Assembly: GCA_027625915.1 (NCBI GenBank)
Contig: JANTQA010000057.1
Span: forward strand, 7,068,001 to 7,132,000
Source: Anaeramoeba flamelloides
Lineage: Eukaryota > Metamonada > Anaeramoebidae
DNA: 64,000 nucleotides
Direction of reading: 5' to 3'
The translations under genes and the position numbers were made by a program. This document shows positions 21,501-31,502 of this stretch, one piece after another. The notes beneath the pieces were generated by a model that made no database searches, was not told the origin of the DNA, and worked only from the letters and a program-made list of their open reading frames with translations. Position 1 is the stretch's first letter. Every line of letters starts with the position of its first letter.

Positions 21501-23683
21501 CAAAGTTCGAGTTACACTTTTGAAAATTTTAGTCAACACTTTTTTAAACCAACATTAATTTATGTATCAATTTTTGTTAAAATTTCATTGAATTTTTTAA
21601 AATTATCTATTTAATTATTGAAATAAGATTATATTTGATAATTTAAAAAACACAAACGATAATAAACAATGATGATGTCTAATAATATCTTTTGCTTTTT
21701 GAATGAGGATGAAAAAAATTGTCCAATATATACAGTCAGTTCCACTTTTACGACACAAACTTTCAATAAAATTTAAGGTACAAAAAAACTCTCAAATTAA
21801 AGCACAAACTTCAGATTCTAGTAAAATAAATTGTAAAAAAAAAAATTACAAATTTTGTACCTTAATTTGAGATTTTTATTGTGCCTTAAATTTCGTTGAA
21901 AGTTTGTGCCTTAAAAGTGGAACTGACTGTATTTCTTGATGGGTAATATTTTAATATTACGCAGAAAAAAAAATATATTGTATAATTTTTCAATTACGAA
22001 CCAGATAGCGTGAGTTATTGTATGCTTGAAATTAAGTTACTACAGTTAACAAAAAAAATAAAATTTGAAAATTAAAAAAAAATTAAAATTTCTTTTTAGT
22101 TTTTAATATTTTTAATCTTTATTAGCCAGAAGAATTTCGAATTTTGAAAGAATAGCTTTGAAATTCGCCAACTCAACTAAAAAAAATTGAAACTTTCAAG
22201 ATTAAAATACATTTTCAAAGTTATTTTTTTTTTTTATCCTTTCACCATCCAAAACAGTTGAGTTACATTAAGAAAAACGTCTTTAGAATTCCAATTTTGA
22301 AAAAAAAATTGATAGCCATTTATTAAAAATCAAGAGCAAACACCCATTTTCAAAAATTCCCTTTTCCCAACCCATTTTTGAAAATTCAAGGACTTTTCAA
22401 GTAACTAAAATGTTTATCAAAAATAACACAAAAAATAAAAAATTCACTATTACTCTAAATTGTTAGAGTATAGAATAACAAAGATCTTTGATAAAGAAAT
22501 AATCAATATAATTATGTCTGAGACAATGATTATTCTGCCATTTTTTCTTGATTTAATTTACAAAAATATAATAACAAACTTATGATTTCAAAATGGAAAA
22601 AAAAGTTCCCTAAAAAACACGAATAATAATTAATTTGCAAACTTTGTTTTTTTTTTTTTTTTTAAATTTGAATTAATTTTATTTCTTCTTTTTTTGATTA
22701 TCTTAATTTTTTCCTTCTTTTCTCTATTTATTACTATAACAAAAAAATAAGGTTTTTGGATAAAACCAGAGAAATAGCCAGCGAAAATTACATACCAACT
22801 GATCAAGATATTTTAGGTTGTAGAATACCAACTACAGGAATTAATGAAATTAAATTCAAAGTTAAACAACAAAATTGGAAGTAATTCATAATTTGCCATA
22901 TTATTATTTGACTTTAAATCTTTATTAATCTCTTCTTTTTGTTCATAAACATTTTTTTTTTCTTTTTCCATTTTCATTTTCTTTTCCCCTTTCCTTTTCT
23001 TTTTCATTTTCATTTTCATTTTCATTTATGCAAATTTAAATAATCATTTATATTTTCGTGAAAACAAATTAAAAAATCAATTAATAAAAAAATAAAATAG
23101 AATCATTGATGTTGGGGGGCAAAGAAATGAAAGAAAAAAATGGTTACACCAATTCGAAGAATGCGTGGTACTATTATATATAGTGGCAATCAACGAATAT
23201 AACCAAACCCTTTATGAAAAAGAAGGGGTTAATAGACTACAAGAATCATTAGATTTATTCAAAAAAATCTCAAATATGATCTTTTTTCGTCATACCAACT
23301 GTGTGATTTTATTTAATAAAATGGATTTGTTTGAAGAAAAAATTGAAAAATACAATCTTAACAAATGTTTTGAAGATTATCATGATGGTAAAGATCTGGA
23401 TAGCGCGAAAGATTTTATTAAAAAACGATTTCGACTCATGGCAAAAAATAAAAATCGTCAAATTTTTACCCACTTTATGTGTGCAATACAAACTGAAAAT
23501 GTAATTATTTTGTTCGTATTTATATTTCGATTTCCCGATTTAGTTTTTTATTTCATCTGATTTATCTTTTTATTTATTTATTTTTTATCTTTTTTTTTTA
23601 TTATATAAATATAGATTAAAATTATACTCAAAGCAGTTCAAACATCAATAATAACAAAATTAGTTAACACAGAATTTTATTAA
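15522..23683 (+). CDS. Heterotrimeric G-protein alpha subunit; exons 15522..15821, 16068..16228, 22752..22880, 23101..23500, 23615..23683
   Basis: This is a GTP-binding signalling subunit that couples membrane receptors to effectors. All five nucleotide-binding motifs are visible: G1 GTGESGKST, G2 with the catalytic Arg (CRIPTTGI), G3/switch II DVGGQRNERKKW with the conserved Gln, G4 NKMD, and G5 CAIQTEN. The helical domain is encoded by exons 1-3. The five exons join in frame to 352 residues, the usual family length, with the P-loop at residue 40 as in animal Galpha-i, so almost nothing is missing. The initiator is not in exon 15522: there is no ATG, and a TTTCAG acceptor ends at 15521. An upstream exon must supply Met and perhaps the acylated N-terminus. 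The protein ends LVNTEFY, with no Cys at -4. Introns are 246, 6523, 220 and 114 bp. Confidence 0.93.
16940..17160. repeat. Dispersed repeat L, copy 1
   Basis: The sequence ACTGATAAATTC, then ATATCTGAAA, CTACAAATTTTTTTACA, TGAATAAAGTATTCTATT and TTGTTTTATAAGTTGA recurs in the same order and orientation at 56445-56665. It carries no ORF. Confidence 0.55.
17171..18101. mobile_element. TIR element M flanked by TTAA
   Basis: A perfect 18-bp terminal inverted repeat, GGGACTAGTCTCTATTAA, lies at both ends and is flanked by TTAA (17167-17170 and 18102-18105). The length is 931 bp. The right end has an extra inner copy of the TCTCTATTAAATTT block that can fold on itself. No transposase frame is preserved. 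TTAA duplications are typical of piggyBac-like elements, but the GGG terminus is not, so the superfamily is open. Confidence 0.7.
18950..19045. repeat. Foldback repeat D (hairpin)
   Basis: CGTTAGGTTTTTTTTAGTTT, then TTGAAATAAACAGAAAATTT, is followed by its near-perfect reverse complement ending AAAAAAAAACCTAGAACAC. The whole unit can form one long hairpin. The same unit recurs at 19608-19715 and four times at 30378-30700. Confidence 0.7.
19210..19460 (-). mobile_element. LINE 3'-terminal fragment (C-terminal zinc-knuckle region of the RT ORF)
   Basis: On the minus strand a frame reads RYSYVLNKNKSKFCKLC, then a spacer and EDLDHFLWNCSTCEKK. This CxxC...HxxxxxC arrangement is the zinc-binding tail (zf-RVT type) found C-terminal to many non-LTR reverse transcriptases. 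It closely matches the element at 44270-45670 (RYYYVINKNSNKFCPLC ... IDHFLWVC), so both belong to one family. It is 5'-truncated and antisense to the Galpha gene. Confidence 0.65.
19608..19715. repeat. Foldback repeat D (hairpin)
   Basis: The second unit of the same hairpin family in this intron has arms GTTAGGTTTTTTTT and AAAAAAAACCTAGGCACTC around GAAATCAATAGAAAATTT and its complement. It is followed by the spacer words GGCACTCTACGGCACTC that also accompany the other units. Confidence 0.7.
19960..20075. repeat. Dispersed repeat H, copy 1
   Basis: GAAGTGACTAAATTTGTGAC, then TCCTAATTCAAAGA and, further on, TTTAGTTTTCTGAAATA, recur at 25870-25975 as GAAGTGTTAAAATTTGTGAC, TTCCTATTTAAAGA and TTTAGTTTTCTATAATA. 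No terminal repeats or ORF were identified. Confidence 0.45.
20190..20920 (-). mobile_element. LINE 3' fragment, second lineage, broken ORF
   Basis: Two minus-strand frames of 102 and 141 codons abut at about 20612-20640 with one frame change. The second contains CRYTYKWEPG, then ICPCCKKK, VDHFIWKCEKYEKTRKYW: the CPxC...H..W.C zinc tail of non-LTR retrotransposons. The first is Lys/Arg-rich (WETRTEPAKHMILKRKAKF), as expected downstream of an RT thumb. Codons are less A/T-biased than in the surroundings. It is distinct in sequence from the 19210, 44270 and 60690 elements. The RT core is absent. It lies antisense in the Galpha intron. Confidence 0.65.
20950..21240 (+). pseudogene. Coding-like fragment of unknown family in the Galpha intron
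   Basis: The composition is richer than the surrounding intron. One frame reads VTQDAEWVVGSFLLCELFRK then a stop, and later TMTYLTEIDPSLRNTLL. A second frame continues LSEVNPNTRQSNMRSGEIVI, then ALSLLQYFTHQIRTTP. The Galpha protein is complete without it, so it is either a decayed gene or element ORF, or an exon of an unseen nested gene. I do not recognise the domain. Confidence 0.35.
21733..21929. mobile_element. Palindromic MITE family C, copy 1
   Basis: CAGTCAGTTCCACTTTTACG at the left is mirrored by CTTAAAAGTGGAACTGACTG at the right. It is flanked by TA (21731-21732, 21930-21931). Almost the full 197 bp is one inverted repeat around a short A/T centre. CAGT termini with TA duplication suggest a Tc1/mariner-type transposase in trans. 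Confidence 0.85.
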
Positions 23684-23884
23684 TCTTTTTAATTAAGAGA
23701 TTACTTATTTTTTCAAGAAGAAAAAACAATAAATAAATAATAACCATACAAGATTTTCTGAAAAAGATAATTTATTCAAATTGTATTTAGAACACAAACT
23801 TTCCTATTAATATTTCTTTTTTTGATTGGATTGAATATTTTACTCTAAAAATTTTTTTATAAAAATTATTGATTAGATATATAT

Positions 23885-25393
23885 CCCTTAGCACCCCAAA
23901 TAACCTAAAAACATTTCAAACAAAAATTTTAATTTGAAATGTTATCAAAGGATAATAAGGTATAGAATTAATAAACAATTATCTTACAAAGAAAATTTTA
24001 TAATTAAAAATTGTATAGTTACTTAAAATAAAAAAATAACTTGAAAAAAAATTTTCAACATTGGGAATTTTTTTTTTTTGGTTATTGTGATTTTATTATT
24101 TTTCCAAATTTTGTCAAAATAAATTTTTTTTTTTTTTTTGAAAAGTTTGTCTAGACATCAAAAACCTCTTATTTTTAACATTTAAAACACATCATACTTT
24201 ACTGGAAATTTTTTGGGGGCCCTTTGCACCCCAAAATTGCCTAAAATGCTTGATTAAATAATTTATTCATTATAAAAGTTATTTTGACATCACATAGAAA
24301 ATTTGTTTTATCTATTGATTACGATTCAATATCAATATCTATATTAGATTCTAAATAATTTAAAAATAAAAAAAAATATAAATTAAATTAGAAAAAAAAA
24401 TCAAATTTTTTTTCATTGCAAAATTTTACAATTTTTTCAACAAGATTTTTTTTTAATTTTAAATGATTTGGCCAATAGTTAGAGTCAGATTAATAATTGA
24501 TTTTTTTTTTATTTTTTACATTTTTTTAATTTTTGACTTTTTAAAATCTAGACATAAAATAAACAATATTTTTGAATTAGAGACCATATATCAGAACTTA
24601 TTTAACAAGATCTGGATTAATTTATTAAGGAAAAATCCAAATATCGCAAATATATAATTCAAATTTTTACCAATAACAAAATTTCAATTAAAAAAAATTT
24701 GGTTTCGGAGATTATTTTATTATATTGGAATAATATTTAAGAGTTATTTTTTATTTTATTTTAAATTTAGGTATAATTATTTTATCGATTAAAAAGTAAT
24801 TTATATTTGTTTTATTCCAATTTAATAAATTGAAATTATTTTACAATTTTTTTTTTTTTTTGATTTTAAATTATTATCTATTGCTTAAATAAAAGTTTTA
24901 GAAAATTAATCATATTAAAAATTTAATTTTGACCTAAAGAAATAAATTTCATTTTTCTCTTAATTGGATATTTATTGAAATTTTTTCTAAAAAAAAAAAT
25001 TAAATTTCAAAGTAATTTATTTTTTTATTTATTTTTTTTTATCATAAAATTAGCAAAAAGTGTTTGGTGGTTATAATTAATAAATTAATGTGTTGAGTTT
25101 TGAATTACTATTAATGTAATAAAATTACTAATTTAAAAAAATAAAATAAAAATAAAAATCTTTAAAAATCTTAAAAAAATGTAAAAATGAATAATTATTA
25201 TTTTTTTTTTCAATTTCAAAAAAAAAAAAATCAATAACTTAACTACCTTAAATTTGAACTATTTTGACTTTTTATTATAATACAAATCTGGATTAAAGAC
25301 AAATAAGAAAATTAATATATTAGTGGATCAATATCATTTGAAATCTAATTGAAAAAACTTGATGAAATTTAGGCAAATCCGGGGTGCTAAGGG
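23885..25393. mobile_element. 1.5-kb TIR element E, copy 1
   Basis: The termini are CCCTTAGCACCCC and GGGGTGCTAAGGG, exact inverted repeats, inside TA runs (ATATATAT before, ATATATATAT after). The 1509-bp body is extremely A/T-rich with no plausible transposase. It is similar along its whole length to 34190-35675. A subterminal TTTGCACCCCAAAATTGCC echoes the terminal motif. It is non-autonomous, with TA target choice. Confidence 0.8.
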
Positions 25394-25869
25394 ATATATA
25401 TATATATATATATATAAATATCTCTATTTTTATTTTATTTTTTCTACTTTCTTTTTTGCTTAATTTTTCTTTTTCTAAAAACCAATAGATATTTAACATT
25501 TTTTTTTTTAATCTTTATATTCGTATTTTTTTAATGTATATATATTTATGAATTACTAATAAAAACAAATATTAACATCAACATTTTATTGCTTGAATCT
25601 TTTTTTTTTTTTTATGGTTTGGTTAAAGTTTTGAACATAATATTATAACAAGAATTTTCCTTTATAACACCTAACCATACCCCAAATTCTCGGCAAAATC
25701 ATTTTCAGTTATTGTTGTATTTAAAACTTCAAACAAGCTTGAAATCCGAATAAAGTTGGGTTAAGCATTCCCTTCAAAGTTAAATCTACATTTTTTTTCT
25801 ATTTTAAGTTGTTTTTTATTGTTACTGTTAAGGGCCTAATGAAAGAATCACCAAATCCAGCAATTAGAG

Positions 25870-25975
25870 AATTGTGAAGTGTTAAAATTTGTGACTTCCT
25901 ATTTAAAGAACGTCGAAAAAAAACATATATACATTAGGGTTATTTGAAACTTTATTTAGTTTTCTATAATATGTG
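25870..25975. repeat. Dispersed repeat H, copy 2
   Basis: This matches 19960-20075 in the same orientation. It is preceded by TTAAGGGCCTAAT at 25827, which resembles the end of repeat G (ATGGCCCAACCCTTAA) in reverse complement. H and G may therefore be parts of one degenerate element. Confidence 0.4.
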
Positions 25976-26296
25976 TTTTTAACTCAATCAATTATTGAAA
26001 TTTAACCCATTATAAATATTTGTGCTTATTTTTGAGAGAGAAATTAAAAAAAACACATCGATATGATGTTAATAACATAGAATGAAGAAATAGGGGTCTT
26101 AAATCAAAATTTAAAAAAGAATTCTGAAAATATTGAATGATTAAATTGAAATTTTTGAACAAAAAAGTAAAATAGGATACTTTTTTTTTGACAATAAGGT
26201 TTACAATCACTAAAACAGGAAAAAAAGGTAGTTTATATTGGGTGTAAGGACATATTATTTTGGTTCTTTTATGATAGATCTTCAAGTGATTATCGG

Positions 26297-26631
26297 CTTT
26301 TTATTCTAGTTAACAAGTATTTGGAAAATGATTTTTTTTTTTTCAAAACCCAAATTGAAGAGTGTACGGCTAATAGTTTGATACATATTTAATCAGAAAT
26401 TTAGGTTTTTGGTTGTAGAAAAAAAATTAAATTTGTTTAATTATGATTTTTTTTTAAATGATAGTATTTTAGGTAATTGAGTAAATATGAGATAAAAATT
26501 ACCTTCTACATTCCCAATAATTAAAAAAATTTATCTAACTTATGTACCAACCAATTATTCTTACACTCTACAATTTGGGTTTTAAAAAAAAAAAATTCAT
26601 TTTTTAAATACTTGTTAACTAGAATAAAAAA
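26297..26631. mobile_element. Foldback element J with about 70-bp terminal inverted repeats
   Basis: The left arm starts CTTTTTATTCTAGTTAACAA, then GTATTTGGAAAATGA. The right arm reverse-complements to TTTTTATTCTAGTTAACAAG and TATTTAAAAAATGA. Both arms continue through a T-run into AAACCCAAATTG and AGAGT. The unique centre is about 190 bp without an ORF. Only this one copy is in the window. Confidence 0.7.
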
Positions 26632-26699
26632 CCCATACTCACAAAAAGATCGATCCGAAAATTATCAAAATAAAAAGATTTCACAAGTAACTTAATTAA

Positions 26700-26722
26700 C
26701 ATATATATATATATATATATAT
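26700..26722. repeat. (TA)n microsatellite
   Basis: A pure AT dinucleotide run of about 22 bases. Confidence 0.9.
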
Positions 26723-27029
26723 TTAGTAGTGAAAAAAATATTGGGCCAAGAAAATAATCCCAAAAGATTATAATTCACACTATTAGGAAACTGTTGTCTA
26801 ATTTTCAATATTATTTCAAATCAAATCCTTTTTATAACTAACCCAATTTTTTATGAACTAAGAAATAAACCTACCCAAAATTCATTAAAGTAGGATGTTT
26901 CTAGAAAACTCATTTAATTGTTTGAAAACAGAAGTAGATGTGCTTATCTTGCAAAAATAGAGTTTTTATTGAGCTTTTCTATGAATCCTGAAAATGATAT
27001 TTTTTATCTAGTTTTTATTATTGTTTGAA

Positions 27030-27240
27030 TAGTGTTTTCAACAAGTGTAATTAAATTAATCGTCATTCTAATAATTATTGAGGTGAAAAATATAAAACTT
27101 TTTTTTTTAAAAAACAAGATTTGTTTTCCTCAACAAAAGAAATTTTTCACAACAATTTCACTAATATTAATAATTAAAAATCAAATCTGGTATTTTTTTG
27201 ATGTTCAATATTTTTTTCAAAAATATCATTTATAATACAT
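27030..27240. repeat. Dispersed repeat K, copy 1
   Basis: AAGTGTAATTAAATTAAT, then CATTCTAATAA, a CAACAATTTCACTA block and ATAATACAT are shared in order with 56110-56330. Downstream, AGACCTATATATCAATGATC at about 27414 is related to 53130 (AGACCTATATGTCAAAAATC) and more loosely to 63600. Confidence 0.45.
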
Positions 27241-28264
27241 CCTTATCTATTGGATATTTTTTTTTATTCCACCACCAAATGTTGGGTGAAGGAAGAATTC
27301 CAAACTAAATACAAGATTTCAAAATAGAAAAGACGATTCCTGTTGTTCAAATAAAGCAAACTGTAAAGTTTAATCCCGGTTTGAAAATAAAAAGTGTGTT
27401 TTTTTGTTATAGAAGACCTATATATCAATGATCAAAGAAACCAACAATAGTTCCTAATTAAATATCGTATTTGCTTTCAAAAAGTCCGATTAGTTTATTG
27501 AAATCCAAAAATATGGGATCAAATTGGAAATTTGATCTCAAAAAAATAGAGTAAATTTTAGTCTTCTACAAATCAAAAAATATCAAAATTGAGAAAAAAT
27601 TGAGACCTAAATTATGAAAATTATCAACAAATTTAATTTAAAATAAAATTTTACTTGTGATCCAGATCTTTACCTTCAAAATTGATTCGTTTCTAGATAT
27701 ACTATTGGGTAGTCAATTGGATAGTATATTGGAACAAGATGAAACAACAGTATTGGCTAAATCTTAAAACACCATTCTATAGTTGTTATGCGTGTATTAT
27801 CTTGATAAGGTTATCATTTAGAATTTTTTTTCCATTTAATTTTCAACATCATATAAAGTTTTAATTTGTGACTGCTTGGATTTATTGAGAAAGAAACAAT
27901 TGTTTTGTTAAAAAACCAAATAAAAAACGTGTTTATTTATTAAAATATGACTGACAAAACTTGTATAGATTCCAATTAGAAAAAATAAAAATGGAAAAAT
28001 TACCTAAGACGTCCAAAAATAAAAATGTTCTGGTTTTTCATTTCAACCGAAAGTTTTAAAAAAATAAAGTAACTTCAAAAACTCGATTAAATTATCAAGA
28101 CAAATCAAAAAAGTGAGACTAGCATTTATAAAACTGTTCTTCTCTGATAATTCCACAATAATCAGATTTTCGAATATAATTGGTATTTTTAGTTGTCGAA
28201 ACCAAAAAATAAAACATTTTTACTTTTTCACAACTTTCTCCTTTATTCCCTAAAAAAAAAAAAA

Positions 28265-31200
28265 ATGGAAAAAACACTAATCGAACGGTTAGTCGACGAA
28301 AACAATGAAGAAAAATTAAAGGAAGAATTAAAGACCCATGATTTTGAAGAAGATTCTTTCCCAATCTTATTTTATGCGTTATCTGTTGGCAGCCCGATCA
28401 CGCTCTTAAAGGTCTTAATTGACAATGGTTGCAAACGGCAATTGAAAGAAACGTATGACGACAAAAGCGTTTTGCAATTTGCGCTCTCGAAGCAAGTGAA
28501 AATGGACACGATTCGCTTTTTGATTACCTCTGGCGCCGATCCAAAGTCAAAGGATCCTCTTGACGAGTCAACTCTGCTTCACGACTGTGTGGAACAAAAA
28601 TTGCCGATCGAGTATGTGGAATACTTTGCGACATACATTCCCGTGACCTCTGTGAATGAGTACGGCGAATCTGCTTTAACGTACGCGCTAAGTTCGGAAA
28701 TCATGGACTTTGAATTGTTAACCTTTCTCATTAAAGAGGGCTCCGATTTGGCCACCAAAGACGACTATGACAAAACACCGTTACACATTGCATGTGAACA
28801 TGACGTTGAAAGAGACTTGATCGAGCTAATGATCAAGAAGGGCTCGAATTTAAAGGCAAAGGATCATCTTGGGAAAGTTCCGCTAAGCTATTTGATTTCG
28901 AAGAAAATCGGCAAGAGGACCCTGGAGATCTTTTGTGAAAACGGGCAAGATCTCAATGTGAAAGACAACTTTGGGAACACGCTGCTGCACTGGAGTTGTA
29001 AAAACAACTTGGAAATCTTCGACTTCCTCTTGGAATCTGGCATTGATCCAAAGCTTGTAAACACCAATGGGGAAAATGCCCTCCACCTCGTTATACTCAA
29101 TGAAAATTGCCAACCACAGCACATCACAAAATTATTAGATTTTGGTGTTGATCCAAGTGTAGGCAAGAAGAATGGCGAGACAGCATTGCATCATGCTCTG
29201 TTGCAAAACAAAGTCTTGGATGAAAAATCTCTTTCCGAATTAATCACAAGGACAGAATTGTCTTTATTCACTTCGACTGACTGGAATTATTTAAATTATG
29301 CCATTACTCATGATTGTAGCACGCCCATCATTTGTTTAATAATTGAAGAGGGACTCAAAACCCACATGGACTTCCGTAAAGACTTTGTTTCCTCTGGCTT
29401 ATTTTATGCATGTAACCAAAAGAAAATAAATCCTGAGTTAATCGCATTTATGCTCAAAAAAGGTGCTGATTGCTCTTCTTACGACGTAGTTGATGGACAC
29501 CCGATGCACTATTTCTTATACAAAATGCATGGAAAAATTGTACCTTTCGAGTTATTACAAAAATTCTATGATAAGAGAGTGGATTTAAACAAGAAAATGA
29601 ATCGGAGATTGAATTCTTATACCACCGTGAATTCTACCATTTTGGAATTGTACATAAAAACTCACAAACCAAAAAATGAGATCATTGAATGGCTTATTTC
29701 AAATGGATCAACATTTGATAACAGTGAAGAAAACCAAGTTGATTTTTTGTATAGGTGTTGCCAGAACGATTGTAGCCTTGAAACAATCCAATATTTAGTC
29801 CAAAGTGGAATGATTAATCCTAAAGCCAAAATAAAAAAAAGTTATTCGACATTACATTTCTTAGCATTGAATGGAAAAGTTAAACAATTAAATTACTTAA
29901 TAGAACAAGGTGCAGATCTTCATTCAAAAGTAACTCTTTTCAATTTTTTTATTTATTTTTTTTTTTTTTATAGTTTTTTGGATTTTATTTTACTTACTCG
30001 GCGAGAAAACTTTCCATTACAAGGCAACACGATCATGAAAAAATTGTTTCAAAAAAAAATTAAATATTTGCTAATTTTACTCTTTTTAATAACTTCGATG
30101 ATAATAATAAAAACTATTGATTAATAAAAGTTCTTTGATCAAAAAAGATTTTTAATAGATATTTTACAAAAAAAGTTAAAAAATCCAATTTTCCCGAAAG
30201 ATTTTTTTTCAATTTAATAGTAAAAAATTTGAAAACTCTTTTTGCTTGATAGCTAAAGGTAAATTTTATTATATTTCAAAAGTATTTTAAATCCAATAAA
30301 TATCTTTCAAATAGAGAATCGATTATTTTTACTATTAAAGAATTATTTATTTTTTTAAATTAAAAAAAATATTTTTTTTTAGATTTTCCGTTAGGTTTTT
30401 TTTAATTTTTGAAATAAAACCTAGGACACTTTCGTTAGGTTTTTTTCAATTTCAGAAATAAAAAGAAAATTTTTGAAATTTTCGGTTTTTTTCAAAAAGT
30501 AAAAAAAACCTAGGCACTCTACGACACTTGACGGACACTTTCGTTAGTTTTTTTTTAATTTTAGAAATTAAAAAAAAACCTAGGCACTTGAAGGACACTT
30601 CCGTTAGTTTTTTTTTAATTTTTGAAATAAACCGAAAATTTCAAAAATTATCTGTTCATTTCAAAAATTAAAAAAAACCTAGGCACTCTACGGCACTTTA
30701 CAGACACTTGTAATATTTATTATCAGGTATTTTTTTTTTTCGTATATGAGTTTTTTTAGATGATAAGACTGTTTTTAAAACTATTGGTTATTATCTATTC
30801 AAAAAAATGTCTTAAAGTTGAATTTAAAGAAAATTCATTGTCACATCCATTTAAAAATTTTTACATCCCCAAAATAGAACTTTTTTTCTAGATTAGAGAC
30901 CTTTAAAAATCGTAGTACTATTCACAACAATAAATACAACAGCCATAAGATTTTTAAGAACTATAATGTTGATAATATTATGAATAAACTCGATTAACAA
31001 GCATGAAATGATAATTGAAATAATAGTTTTGTCTAACTTGGAATTTTCAATTTTATTTTTTCATACACACGAAAGGGAACAAAATTTTCATTCAATTTTC
31101 CAAAAAAAAAGAGTATCTCAAAGGAACAATTAAATTAAATCATCAAAGTTCCCAATTCCAAATGGGAAAATAATAATATAACCTAGGGTTGACCAAATTA

Positions 31201-31471
31201 AAAATAGTATAAATTTAACTTTTATCTTTTGAAATAATTTTTCAAAAGCTGAATAAAAATTTTTTTTAATTGAATTTTTCATCAAACAGATCCTTTGATT
31301 GTTTTAATTTTCTTTTTTAAATTGTTTCAAAAAAAACAAAGTTCTCCTTAAAACATATACCTGTATTTTAAAATAAATACTAATTTTTTTTTTTGTTGAA
31401 TTGAAATTACATCTATCAACTCATAGAACATATGGGATGGCACTTATCGTTTTATATTTTGTTGATAAAAA

Positions 31472-31502
<31 letters not shown>

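Larger units (their letters stand above)
16229..22751 (+). other. 6.52-kb intron of the Galpha gene (GTAAGT...AAG)
   Basis: The donor GTAAGT at 16229 and the acceptor ending at 22751 split the Trp codon before FLDK. The join gives AAWFLDKTREIA, in line with the family's AKYFLDDLDRIA. The intron contains a TTAA-flanked element, foldback repeats, two antisense LINE 3' ends, a coding-like fragment and a TA-flanked MITE, described separately. Confidence 0.9.
23684..28264. other. 4.6-kb intergenic region between the Galpha and ankyrin-BTB genes
   Basis: No supported gene was found. It holds a 1.5-kb TIR element, a copy of repeat H, a long-TIR foldback element, two TA microsatellites and a copy of repeat K. 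The remainder is A/T-rich with no recognisable content. The last hundred bases before 28265 are T-rich and then A-rich, and probably form the leader of the ankyrin-BTB gene. Confidence 0.6.
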
